A stretch of 11,535 nucleotides of DNA from Chloroflexota bacterium (lineage in GTDB: Bacteria; Chloroflexota; Anaerolineae; J102), in NCBI GenBank assembly GCA_013152695.1, contig JAADFV010000017.1, forward strand, positions 1-11,535, given 5' to 3'. The notes under the pieces were generated by a model, which saw nothing but the letters and a program-made list of their open reading frames with translations, was not told where the DNA came from and ran no database searches. This document shows positions 1 to 6,940 of this stretch, piece after piece (positions within the stretch are counted from its first letter, which is position 1; every line of letters starts with the position of its first letter). Made by a program: the position numbers and the translations under genes.

Positions 1-629
1 GTACGCAATTCTTTTTCTGTCAAGACTTGCTGAATATCGGTAATGGGGTGGTGATCGACTTGAGAATCGAGAATCGCAACTTCATGCGAACGATCGGGAT
101 AGCCCAAGCGAATCCTCATCATGAAACGATCGACCTGAGCTTCGGGCAGAGGGAAAGTACCTTCATACTCGATAGGATTTTGTGTAGCAAGGACAAGAAA
201 TGGCTGCGCCATGGGGTAGGTTACGCCGTCGACGGTAACCTGACGCTCTTCCATGGCTTCGAGAAGAGCAGCCTGAGTTTTGGGTGTAGCACGGTTGATC
301 TCATCGGCAAGGACAATTTGGGCGAAAATAGGTCCTTGCCGAAATTCGAATTCCTGGGTCTTCTGGTTGTAGACAGAAACTCCCGTGACATCGCTGGGGA
401 GCATATCGGGAGTGAATTGAATACGGCTAAATTGGCAGCCAATGGAACGAGCAATGGCGCGGGCGAGCATGGTTTTGCCCAGTCCTGGTACATCTTCGAT
501 GAGCAGGTGGCCTTCGCATAAAAGGGCGAGTAGGGTCTGTTGGATGACAGCACGTTTACCAAAAATAACATGCTCGACATTATCGACAATACGCTCGACC
601 AAGGGACGAACGATAGTGGGATCGGTCAT
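1..629 (-). CDS. MoxR-family AAA+ ATPase, N-terminal 209 residues (3' end beyond window)
   Basis: The minus strand is open from an ATG at 629 to the window edge with no stop or frameshift, giving 209 residues of a family usually 310-340 long. Walker A is P-G-L-G-K-T at about residues 48-53. Walker B is V-L-A-D-E-I-N-R-A at about 106-114, the exact MoxR form. Sensor 1 is A-T-Q-N-P at 148-152, followed by the L-P-E-A-Q-V-D-R-F motif at 161-169. MoxR ATPases are cytosolic chaperone-like ATPases that usually act with a VWA-domain protein, often encoded next to them with a DUF58 protein; those partners would lie beyond the left edge. A GGAG sits 5 bases before the ATG, and an extended -10 lies at 710-718, so it is probably transcribed separately from the operon upstream. 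Family assignment is very secure; the substrate is unknown. Confidence 0.95.
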   Translation of the reverse strand, partial: MTDPTIVRPLVERIVDNVEHVIFGKRAVIQQTLLALLCEGHLLIEDVPGLGKTMLARAIARSIGCQFSRIQFTPDMLPSDVTGVSVYNQKTQEFEFRQGPIFAQIVLADEINRATPKTQAALLEAMEERQVTVDGVTYPMAQPFLVLATQNPIEYEGTFPLPEAQVDRFMMRIRLGYPDRSHEVAILDSQVDHHPITDIQQVLTEKELR

Positions 630-709
630 AAGGGCTCCAGGAGAACCGGTCAGGCAGATAGCTTGAGACCAGCAGAAAAAGACAACAGACTAACAATGAG
701 CAGACTACG

Positions 710-718
710 ATTGTACCA
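710..718 (-). promoter_or_regulatory. Extended -10 promoter for the MoxR ATPase gene
   Basis: Read on the minus strand this is TGG followed by TACAAT, a TGn extended -10 with a 5/6 match to TATAAT. No convincing -35 hexamer lies 17 bases upstream (TTTTCC). The expected start site near 703 would give a leader of about 75 bases before the ATG at 629. It lies in the 116-base gap after the LmbE-like gene, where I see no terminator, so read-through from the operon is also possible. Confidence 0.5.
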
Positions 719-745
719 TGTTCAGGTCAGAAGGAAAACGAAGCA

Positions 746-1477
746 TCAGGTGCCAAAACACATGCGCTTGAAACCCTCAAAATAACGTGTATGGCCTTGT
801 TCGTCTGTTTCTCCCCAGCGTTCGCGTACCCGTCTTTCCAGCTCATCCAGATCGTCGAATTGGCTCTTGTGCTGTCGTAGAGCCTGGACCTTCATCTCGA
901 ACACGGTACTGATATCCAGACGGTAATCAGGCTCGGTCGCCATGCACATCCAAAGCTCCGTAATCTCATGCGGCTCCAGACCTTCCGCCAGGAGATCAGG
1001 GAAAAACATAGGATTACCAGCAGCAGGAAAAACAGCCTCGATGGTGGCAAGGCCGGCATTACGATGATCGGGATGGTTGATGTAGCGATTCCCCCGGAAA
1101 TAAAGGTCGGGGAATTGGCAAATGATGAGTTCTGGGCGGATACGACGGATATGGCGTACGAGTCGTCGCCGCAGCCGCAGCTCACGATTGGGAAGCAGAA
1201 AACCGTCTTCTTCGCCCATAAAAATGACGCGATCCACACCTAAAATGGCTGCGGCCGCACGCTGTTCCTTTAAGCGGGTTTTGACCAGTTGGGGAACGGT
1301 AATGCTGAGATTATGATTTCCTTTATCCCCATTGGTGAGGACAATGTAAGTCACGCGGGCACCTTGTGTGGTGAATAATTTGACGGTACCGCCGCAACAG
1401 AATTCGGCGTCGTCAGGGTGCGCCATAATAACGAGGACGTTCTGAAAAGGAGGTAAGGCTGAGGTGGATGTATTCAT
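746..1477 (-). CDS. LmbE/PIG-L family Zn-dependent N-acetylglucosaminyl-type deacetylase
   Basis: This 243-residue protein carries both hallmarks of the LmbE/PIG-L (MshB/BshB) fold. The A-H-P-D-D-A-E motif at residues 19-25 supplies two zinc ligands (H20, D23) and the probable catalytic base D22. H-P-D-H-R at 135-139 supplies the third ligand (H138). Known members remove the N-acetyl group from GlcNAc linked to inositol, malate or lipid carriers. It is the last gene of the operon: its ATG overlaps the stop of the acetyltransferase gene by four bases (ATGA, 1474-1477), implying translational coupling. No Shine-Dalgarno is evident. With an epimerase/dehydratase and a membrane glycosyltransferase upstream, a role in deacetylating an amino sugar of an envelope glycan or glycolipid is inferred; the substrate cannot be read from sequence. 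Confidence 0.92.
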   Translation of the reverse strand: MNTSTSALPPFQNVLVIMAHPDDAEFCCGGTVKLFTTQGARVTYIVLTNGDKGNHNLSITVPQLVKTRLKEQRAAAAILGVDRVIFMGEEDGFLLPNRELRLRRRLVRHIRRIRPELIICQFPDLYFRGNRYINHPDHRNAGLATIEAVFPAAGNPMFFPDLLAEGLEPHEITELWMCMATEPDYRLDISTVFEMKVQALRQHKSQFDDLDELERRVRERWGETDEQGHTRYFEGFKRMCFGT

Positions 1478-2169
1478 GATGTTGCTTGAGGGGAGTGTGA
1501 GTGGGTAGGGAAATCACGGCGATCACCGACCACGTGGGCCGGTATGCCTACGGCAATAGCATAAGGGGGGACATCTTGGGTGACGACGGCACCGGCGCCG
1601 ATCACGGCACCCTTACCGATCGTTACGCCATCCATGACAATGACGCCAACTCCCAGCCAGACATCATCTTCGATGACGATGTCACCCTTGCTGGTGATGG
1701 GCTGTTGGGCAATGGGTGTTTCCAGATCGGTAATGCCATGCTGGTAGGGGTAGAGAGCACAGCGAGGGGCCAGTTGCACATGGTCACCAATGTGAATGCT
1801 GCCTAAAGCGGCAGTTAGATTGCATCCAGCCTGGATGTGGCTATCCTGACCAATGGTGATGTGCCCCCCGCGAATCGTTTCCAGAATGGTAAAGCGCTGC
1901 AAGGAGGAGCGATCGCCCACAGTGACGCCACCGCCATCACGATGAGCAAAAATCGTGACATGATCGTCGACAAAAACACGCTCACCCCATTGCAAATGAG
2001 CACAGTGAATATCGGCGTGAGGGGAAATGAAGGAGCGCCCGCTGAGATTGATCAGAAGCCTTCGTGCTTTGTAGGGACCGACGAGAAGCATGGCCAGTCG
2101 TAAAAAAAAGGGGCCAAGCACAGGTAGGCGCAGCAGAGGTAGAATCAGTTTAAGAAGTTGTCGTTTCAT
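1474..2169 (-). CDS. Left-handed beta-helix (hexapeptide repeat) O-acetyltransferase
   Basis: A 231-residue protein. The N-terminal ~35 residues are hydrophobic/amphipathic ([11 protein letters not shown]). Hexapeptide repeats follow from about residue 50 to the C-terminus, typical of the LbetaH fold. The last repeats and the G-I-P-A-H-V-V motif near 215 match the maltose/galactoside/WcaF-like acetyltransferase group, which transfers acetyl from acetyl-CoA to a sugar hydroxyl. The in-frame reading extends further upstream to an ATG at 2274, but those 35 residues would lie inside the preceding gene and look unlike protein. The ATG at 2169 is one base after the upstream stop codon, so it was chosen. 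No Shine-Dalgarno is visible; translation probably depends on coupling. The acceptor is unknown, probably the sugar made by this operon. Confidence 0.88.
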   Translation of the reverse strand: MKRQLLKLILPLLRLPVLGPFFLRLAMLLVGPYKARRLLINLSGRSFISPHADIHCAHLQWGERVFVDDHVTIFAHRDGGGVTVGDRSSLQRFTILETIRGGHITIGQDSHIQAGCNLTAALGSIHIGDHVQLAPRCALYPYQHGITDLETPIAQQPITSKGDIVIEDDVWLGVGVIVMDGVTIGKGAVIGAGAVVTQDVPPYAIAVGIPAHVVGDRRDFPTHSHSPQATS

Positions 2170-2170
2170 A

Positions 2171-3148
2171 TCAAATGTAACCGTGCTGCCGGTACCATTG
2201 GATGCTGGCCCGCGCTGCTGCCAACAAATCGGACTGGGGCATATCGAGCTCAGCGATGGCACGGCTGGGATCACAGGTCAAACGTTCGGGAGCAGTACCC
2301 TCTGGCGCCGGAGTGGAAGAAGACTGCTGATGGCGCAGACGTTTACGCAACCGTGTCGCCAGGGTGCGGAGGGAGGAAGAGGGGGATAAGGTTGGAGGCC
2401 GGCCGCCAGCTTTGCTGAGCAATTGCCGGAAGTCCTGTTCCTGCAGATTTCCTTCGCCGTGTCCTAAAATATAGTGGCGACCTGGTTGTCCCCGCAAGGC
2501 AGCCAGGAGCATTCCTTGCGCCACGTCTATCACCGGGCACCAGTTGATCCCACCCGGCAGGTAGCCCAACGGCTGCCCGCGCAAGAAGGCCAACACGAGG
2601 CGACCGCTGGCCGAGGGACGCCAATCACCGGGGCCGAGCATGGCGGTGGGGTGGACGATGACGATTGGGGCACCACTGGCAGCCAACTCTCCCGCGATCT
2701 GCTCACCGGCCAGTTTGCTGCGCACATAAGCCGTGGGTTGGCGGAGAGGATGGCTGGACGCTTCTGTGGCGAGGCTCCCATCAGGAGGTTGGCCTATCGT
2801 GCCAATGGTGCTGGTATGGACGATGTGGGGAATACCGGCGGCTACGGCGGCGCTGAGAACTATCTTGGTGCCCTCCTGGTTTACGGCCGTCATCGTGGCG
2901 AGCTGCTGGGGATCATGTGTGTAACTGGCCGCAACATGAAAAAGTAAGTCGCAACCGGCCAGCGCTGACTGATAGGTTTCGAGGGTGAGAAGATCTCCGC
3001 TGATACGCTCGATCTCCAAATCTCGCAAAAGGAGGTCGTTGCTTTGCGGACGGAGCAGAACGCGCACCTGGTATTCCTTGTTGAGAAGTTCATGTACGAG
3101 AGTAGCTCCCAAAAAACCGTTGGCACCGGTCACGAAGGCAATGGGCAT
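2171..3148 (-). CDS. Extended SDR NAD(P)-dependent epimerase/dehydratase, HpnA-like
   Basis: A 325-residue Rossmann-fold protein. The T-G-A-N-G-F-L-G nucleotide-binding motif is at residues 7-14, H-T-S-T at about 111-114 supplies the catalytic Ser/Thr, and Y-V-R-S-K at 141-145 is the YxxxK pair. The overall pattern (L-L-R-P, A-G-C-D-L-L-F-H-V-A-A, V-N-Q-E-G-T, V-I-V-H-P-T-A-M-L-G-P-G-D) closely resembles HpnA, the hopanoid-associated sugar epimerase, and dihydroflavonol-reductase-like SDRs. The open frame extends four codons upstream to a TTG at 3160 that overlaps the radical SAM stop codon. I prefer the ATG at 3148 because it places the first beta strand at the usual spot. The C-terminal ~80 residues are less typical (Ser/Pro/Thr-rich linker, then a basic segment). 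Substrate could be a nucleotide sugar or a lipid-linked group. Confidence 0.88.
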   Translation of the reverse strand: MPIAFVTGANGFLGATLVHELLNKEYQVRVLLRPQSNDLLLRDLEIERISGDLLTLETYQSALAGCDLLFHVAASYTHDPQQLATMTAVNQEGTKIVLSAAVAAGIPHIVHTSTIGTIGQPPDGSLATEASSHPLRQPTAYVRSKLAGEQIAGELAASGAPIVIVHPTAMLGPGDWRPSASGRLVLAFLRGQPLGYLPGGINWCPVIDVAQGMLLAALRGQPGRHYILGHGEGNLQEQDFRQLLSKAGGRPPTLSPSSSLRTLATRLRKRLRHQQSSSTPAPEGTAPERLTCDPSRAIAELDMPQSDLLAAARASIQWYRQHGYI

Positions 3149-3156
3149 AAGCGTTA

Positions 3157-4464
3157 TCAAGCGAAATGATGCAGATAGAAGCGCAGCAGCCGTTGCCGCA
3201 CCCGCTGCCAGAGATGGGCTTTACGTTGGGCTGCTGCTTGCGCCTCCTCGGCCACAGCCTGAAGGGGCGGCAATAAGGCTTGAATCTGTGCCGGGGTCTG
3301 GGCCTGCCCCAGGGGAACGCGGGGGTAAGCGACGTAAGGGCGGGCGTGAATGAAGGTAGGACGCAGTTGCCGCAAATAAGCAGCCGTAGTCTGGACATGA
3401 GCATCTGTCTGGCCGGGCAAACCCACCATGACAAAGGCGCGGGTGCGGATGCCATAACGATGCGCCTCACTGACGACGCGACGAGTATAAGCGAGGTAAG
3501 AGGCGGCTTCACGCGGTTCGGTAATCCGGCCGATATCGCTGAGCAACTGCGGATGCGCACTCTCCACGCCAAGTTTGATCACACTACAGCCCGCTGCCGC
3601 CATTTTGCGCAGAAGTACGGTATCGAAATGCTCGGGCCTGGATTCACATTCCCAGGGTGTATGAAAATTGGCTTGCCGCAAGGCCTGCAACAGCTGCAAA
3701 GTTCGTGCACGATCGACGGCAAACACCGGATCGCGTACCATAATGCGACGAGGATGAAAGCTCTGCTCCAGCCAGATCATCTCGGCGGCGACATCTTTTG
3801 GGGGGCGAGGACGGTAGGCGTGACCATGGGCGACGACATAAGCACAGTATTTGCAGCGATCATCGCAGCCGCGACTGCCAAAAACTGTAAGAAAGCCGTA
3901 TTTCTGCCAGGGTACCAGGTCCCAGGCGGGGCGGGGCAGTCGTGCGGGAAAACGAATCAAACCGGCATGGTTGTGTAACGCTGGCAGAATATCGCGCACG
4001 CGGATGAGACCGGGAGAAGGCAGAGGATGCTGCAATAACGCCGCTACCGCCAGGTCGGGGTCACCCAGCAATACATGGGTGGCACCCGCGACTAGAAGCT
4101 CATCAGCGCTGTAGCGAATGCCCGCGCCAAAGGTGAGAAGAGGAGTTTGAGGGAAAGTACGGTGCAGGGCAGTGAGAGCAGCGCGATCGGCATCGAGGGT
4201 GGCCCAACTGCTGAAAACGCCTACAACATCCGGCCGATTTGCCCGAATCCGCGCCAGAAAAGAGTCGATTTCTAATTTTTCTGCCACCGCATCCAAGACT
4301 GTAACCGTGAAGCCTTTCTCGCGGCAAGCAGCAGCAACGGTAGCAAGGGTATGAGGCGGATAGAGAAAGCCTGTCGATAGGGTGCCATAACCGGCTGTAC
4401 CTTCCCGATTGGCCAGGTTCTCGCCTCGCGAGGGGGGATTGACAAGAAGTAAGGTGGGAAGCAT
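3157..4464 (-). CDS. B12-binding-domain-type radical SAM protein
   Basis: A 435-residue protein with a BchE/HpnJ-like layout. An N-terminal Rossmann-like cobalamin-binding-type domain spans about 1-145 (starting L-L-L-V-N-P-P). A radical SAM core follows, with C200, C204 and C207 forming the CxxxCxxC cluster motif that binds [4Fe-4S] and S-adenosylmethionine. The G-V-E-S motif lies at about 299-302. The N-terminal domain lacks the D-x-H-x-x-G cobalamin motif, as in several members of this class, so B12 binding, if any, would be base-off without the His ligand. Such enzymes perform radical methylations, ring closures or rearrangements on lipids and other unactivated carbons. It lies 4 bases after the glycosyltransferase stop and its own stop abuts the SDR gene, so it belongs to the operon. 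The C-terminal ~50 residues are helical and basic. The reaction is not predictable. Confidence 0.92.
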   Translation of the reverse strand: MLPTLLLVNPPSRGENLANREGTAGYGTLSTGFLYPPHTLATVAAACREKGFTVTVLDAVAEKLEIDSFLARIRANRPDVVGVFSSWATLDADRAALTALHRTFPQTPLLTFGAGIRYSADELLVAGATHVLLGDPDLAVAALLQHPLPSPGLIRVRDILPALHNHAGLIRFPARLPRPAWDLVPWQKYGFLTVFGSRGCDDRCKYCAYVVAHGHAYRPRPPKDVAAEMIWLEQSFHPRRIMVRDPVFAVDRARTLQLLQALRQANFHTPWECESRPEHFDTVLLRKMAAAGCSVIKLGVESAHPQLLSDIGRITEPREAASYLAYTRRVVSEAHRYGIRTRAFVMVGLPGQTDAHVQTTAAYLRQLRPTFIHARPYVAYPRVPLGQAQTPAQIQALLPPLQAVAEEAQAAAQRKAHLWQRVRQRLLRFYLHHFA

Positions 4465-4468
4465 GGCC

Positions 4469-6127
4469 TTAGGGGGTAAGCCGATAGATAATCACGGGTT
4501 CACCGTCGCCTTCGACTTCACTGACGAACTCCAGGCCAGCAGGGGGCTGATCGGGATTATCGACCAAAGGTGCATATTGCGGGCGTAAGGAATGAGCCTC
4601 GAAGCCATCAACCACCCAATAGCGCGCCCCTTTGTGGCGGGCAAAAGTTAAGGCCTGATCGATGCTAGCAGCAGGACTGGGAATCCATTCGGCTCCTGCT
4701 TCGAAAGCAATAGAAACATAGCGTGTCATGACGATATCACCCGGCTGGATTAGTGGCGCCAGCACAGCTGCAGCTTTGTCATGGAGAGGGCGAGTAGAGC
4801 CGGGGTTGGTCGCCGTCGCCACCTGCTGCGGTGTCCACCACAAGAAAAAGAGAAGGATGAGAATGAGTGGGCTCCAGCTCAGGCTCAGCACCCAGCGTCG
4901 CAATGTTTTTCGTTGGGGAAGGATACGGGTAAGCGTAGCACTGAGCCAATCTCCCATTTGCATGACGCCATGTCCGAACCAGATGAAAAGAGTGGGAATC
5001 AAAGCGGCAATGTAGCGTTCCTGCACAAAGAAGAGGATAAAACTGATTCCAGGCAGCAACGTGGCAAACAGAAAAATCTCATCCCAAGTTCGGCGCCTGT
5101 TCCAGGGGCGATGCCACCAGGCCAGACCGAGGAAAAGCAGGGCGAAAGCGGGTAAGAGATGGGGAGAGAGGATGAGAGCAAGGAGTTTGTGTATATTGCC
5201 GTAAATGGTACGGGCATATGCCACTGGATCTGCCTTGATGTAGGCGAGAGCGGAAGCATCTGCCGTTTCATGGCTAAAGAAGCGTACCTCCAGGCCAGTA
5301 CTGTCGAGCCCCCAGGTTTCGATATCGAATTGTTGGAAGCGGCCACTGGCAAGTCCGGCGGCTGTGGCAAAGTGTGCACCGACTTTTTGGCTGATAGCCC
5401 AGGTTCCTGTCGCCTCATGCACGCGGTTCAGGTAGGGGAAGAGGATGATGAGGAAGATGATGCCAAGAAGGGCAGGATAAGCCAAACGGCGCCAACGCGG
5501 TGGCTGCGCCAGGGCCTTGAGTCCCAACACCAACCCCATTGCCCCCAGGTAAACGACGGCTTCGGGACGAACGAAATAGGAGAAAGCAAGGAAGACCGCG
5601 GCAAGGATGATGTCACGAGCCCGAAATTCATGGTAGGCACGATGAGCAAACCAGATGCCGACAAAGGCCAGGGCCCAGTAGGGTGGTTCGGTCATGGTAC
5701 CCCAATAGAGAGGCATGAGGGCTGTGGCCGGAGCCAGGGCAACGATGAGCCCGGCCGCCAAAGCACTACGATCACCGTAAATACGCCGTGCCAAGGCGTA
5801 AACGGCCAGGGCTAAAAGCATGCTGAAAAGAATATAGCTCCACTCACTGGCCCGCTGCATGCTCCCCGCCCACGGCGTCAGAACGGCAGTGATAAAAGGA
5901 TAACCTGGGGTGTGATGATAGTCCCAATGATCGGTAAAAGCGAAGTGATATCCCTTACCCTGAAACCAGTTACGTCCCAACCACAGATAAAAAGGTTCAT
6001 CACCCCAGACAGTGCGGGGAAAATGACTGTAGTCAAGACGTACAAGGTAGGTGACAAAGACAACGAAGGCTGGAGGGATGAAAGGTTTGAGTTTAGTGAA
6101 CATAGGCAGATTATGCATCGATACCAT
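4469..6127 (-). CDS. Polytopic membrane glycosyltransferase, family 39/PMT-like
   Basis: A 552-residue multi-spanning membrane protein. An N-terminal hydrophobic helix (about 16-30) is followed by a loop with W-G-D-E (41-44), the acidic pair typical of GT39/ArnT-like enzymes. The H-H-T-P-G-Y-P-F segment (71-78) corresponds to the conserved loop before the second helix. By eye there are roughly 10-12 membrane segments, then a soluble C-terminal domain of about 120 residues. Such enzymes use polyprenyl-phosphate sugars on the outer face of the membrane to glycosylate lipids or proteins. The start is uncertain: ATGs at 6127, 6118 and 6103 are all possible and none has a clear Shine-Dalgarno. The first two overlap the end of the DUF2304 gene, while the last starts 7 bases after its stop. 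Pairing with DUF2304, a frequent partner of lipid-linked sugar enzymes, supports an envelope-glycan role. Confidence 0.85.
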   Translation of the reverse strand: MVSMHNLPMFTKLKPFIPPAFVVFVTYLVRLDYSHFPRTVWGDEPFYLWLGRNWFQGKGYHFAFTDHWDYHHTPGYPFITAVLTPWAGSMQRASEWSYILFSMLLALAVYALARRIYGDRSALAAGLIVALAPATALMPLYWGTMTEPPYWALAFVGIWFAHRAYHEFRARDIILAAVFLAFSYFVRPEAVVYLGAMGLVLGLKALAQPPRWRRLAYPALLGIIFLIILFPYLNRVHEATGTWAISQKVGAHFATAAGLASGRFQQFDIETWGLDSTGLEVRFFSHETADASALAYIKADPVAYARTIYGNIHKLLALILSPHLLPAFALLFLGLAWWHRPWNRRRTWDEIFLFATLLPGISFILFFVQERYIAALIPTLFIWFGHGVMQMGDWLSATLTRILPQRKTLRRWVLSLSWSPLILILLFFLWWTPQQVATATNPGSTRPLHDKAAAVLAPLIQPGDIVMTRYVSIAFEAGAEWIPSPAASIDQALTFARHKGARYWVVDGFEAHSLRPQYAPLVDNPDQPPAGLEFVSEVEGDGEPVIIYRLTP

Positions 6128-6518
6128 CAGAAGAAGAGGGTGTTTCCGGCGCTTTGGAATTCATGGTAACACGCTGCTCCAACGCATCTAGACGCTGACG
6201 TAAAATCGCAATCTCCTGGGTAAGGACACGAATATGATCGCTGAAGCGAGAGATGTTAAGCGAAAGTTGGAATAAAATCAACAGCAGACCGACAATACCC
6301 AAACCCAAAAATAGGGCAGGAGGATATTCGACGCCTAATAAAAAGGCGATATGGTCTAAAGGATCGATAAGAAGAGGCGTTGCCACCAATGTGAGGGCAG
6401 CCAACAGCCAGAGAAGAGCGTATTCTTCTTTGAGCCGGCGCGTGCGCAGCAAGTTGATGACGGTGGTAAGCACAGCCAAACCGACGAGAATGAGGACTAA
6501 GCGGGCACGTGGAGACAT
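6111..6518 (-). CDS. DUF2304 family small membrane protein
   Basis: A 135-residue protein with three predicted membrane helices (about 5-23, 36-52 and 69-88). After the third helix comes a coiled-coil-like segment (about 92-116, with L-T-Q-E-I-A-I-L-R-Q-R-L-D-A-L-E) and a short Ser/Thr-rich acidic tail. The R-T-R-R-L-K-E-E-Y-A-L-L-W segment after helix one is the family's most recognisable feature. DUF2304 genes commonly sit beside polyprenyl-phosphate glycosyltransferases, which matches the gene that overlaps or closely follows it here. The molecular role of DUF2304 is not established. The frame is open to 6617, but those extra residues would overlap the promoter; the ATG at 6518 begins a normal membrane-protein N-terminus. 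It is the first gene of the six-gene operon. Confidence 0.85.
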   Translation of the reverse strand: MSPRARLVLILVGLAVLTTVINLLRTRRLKEEYALLWLLAALTLVATPLLIDPLDHIAFLLGVEYPPALFLGLGIVGLLLILFQLSLNISRFSDHIRVLTQEIAILRQRLDALEQRVTMNSKAPETPSSSDGIDA

Positions 6519-6578
6519 AATGAACGGTAAAGGGGTAGGGAATGGCGCCCTTTGCAAACGCCAGACGCGAATAAAGGG

Positions 6579-6587
6579 AGTATAGCA
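6579..6587 (-). promoter_or_regulatory. Extended -10 promoter of the six-gene envelope operon
   Basis: On the minus strand the sequence reads TGC then TATACT, a 5/6 match to TATAAT with the TGn extension. The -35 region (around TTCCAT) is weak. A start near 6572 would give a leader of about 54 bases to the DUF2304 ATG at 6518. No other promoter-like site of this quality lies between the dnaA terminator and the operon. Confidence 0.55.
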
Positions 6588-6795
6588 TAGGCTAGGGATG
6601 CGATGGAAGATACACAATCCTCAGTGTGACACATCGTGCCCGGATAAAAATGACAACAAAATCCCTCCCTCAAAAATCGACCACAAATACGACCCGAATC
6701 CCCGCTTACAGCGCTCTTCCCCCTCCATTAGCGGGTACGCGAGGGGATACGGACGGTTGCCGTCACAAGAGATGCGAGCACTGCACATTTCCAGC

Positions 6796-6836
6796 AAAAA
6801 AAGGCCGCGTTGCACGTCAGATCATGCAAAGCAGCC
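6796..6836 (-). terminator. Rho-independent terminator of dnaA
   Basis: Read on the minus strand: GGCTGC (6836-6831), one mismatch, TTGCA (6829-6825), loop region, TGCAA (6814-6810), one mismatch base, GCGGCC (6808-6803), then seven Ts (6802-6796). The outer arms pair with one G-U wobble. Two more pairs inside leave a loop of about six bases, so the stem is about 13 pairs with one internal mismatch. It lies 100 bases after the dnaA stop codon and before the operon promoter. Confidence 0.8.
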
Positions 6837-6851
6837 TGGAAAAACCCAAAG

Positions 6852-6901
6852 TTTTCCACAAGGAAGGCTAGTTATCCACAGAAAACGCCCACTTTTCCCC
6901 A
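6852..6901 (+). other. Row of DnaA boxes; candidate oriC or DnaA-binding cluster
   Basis: Three same-orientation sites with a 20/21-base period: TTTTCCACA at 6852-6860 (one difference), the perfect box TTATCCACA at 6872-6880, and TTTTCCCCA at 6893-6901 (two differences). The spacing is about two helical turns, so all face the same side of the DNA. A TGGAAAA at 6837-6843 forms an inverted repeat with the first box. The A-rich stretch at 6642-6692 is a possible unwinding element, though it is not on the side expected by analogy with E. coli R1. Clustered boxes beside dnaA are a standard mark of oriC; whether this is the functional origin is inference. Confidence 0.6.
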
Positions 6902-6925
6902 GATCAACCGCCTCTCCTCTCATTT

Positions 6926-6940
6926 TTGAGCTGAGCTCAA
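6926..6940. repeat. 15-base palindrome across the dnaA stop codon
   Basis: TTGAGCT-G-AGCTCAA is a perfect 7-base inverted repeat around one central base, and it contains the dnaA stop codon (6937-6939). In RNA it can form a 6-pair stem with a 3-base loop. It is not followed by a T-tract on either strand, so it is not a standard terminator. Confidence 0.5.

Larger units (their letters stand above)
6519..6936. other. 418-base non-coding gap between the operon and dnaA
   Basis: From left to right the gap holds the operon leader and promoter (to 6587), and an A-rich stretch (about 6642-6692) that could unwind easily. Next come a strong minus-strand terminator (6796-6836), a row of DnaA boxes (6852-6901), and a 15-base palindrome across the dnaA stop codon (6926-6940). 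Open frames here (for example a plus-strand one at 6598-6948) have no good ribosome site and an odd composition, and I regard them as chance. Confidence 0.6.

Noticed and set aside
968..1243. Plus-strand open frames antisense to the deacetylase and other operon genes
   Set aside because: They are mirror frames of well-supported genes, with no ribosome sites or family resemblance.
2170..2274. 35-codon N-terminal extension of the acetyltransferase
   Set aside because: It lies entirely within the SDR gene and its sequence reads as an out-of-frame shadow. The ATG at 2169, one base after the SDR stop, fits the operon better.
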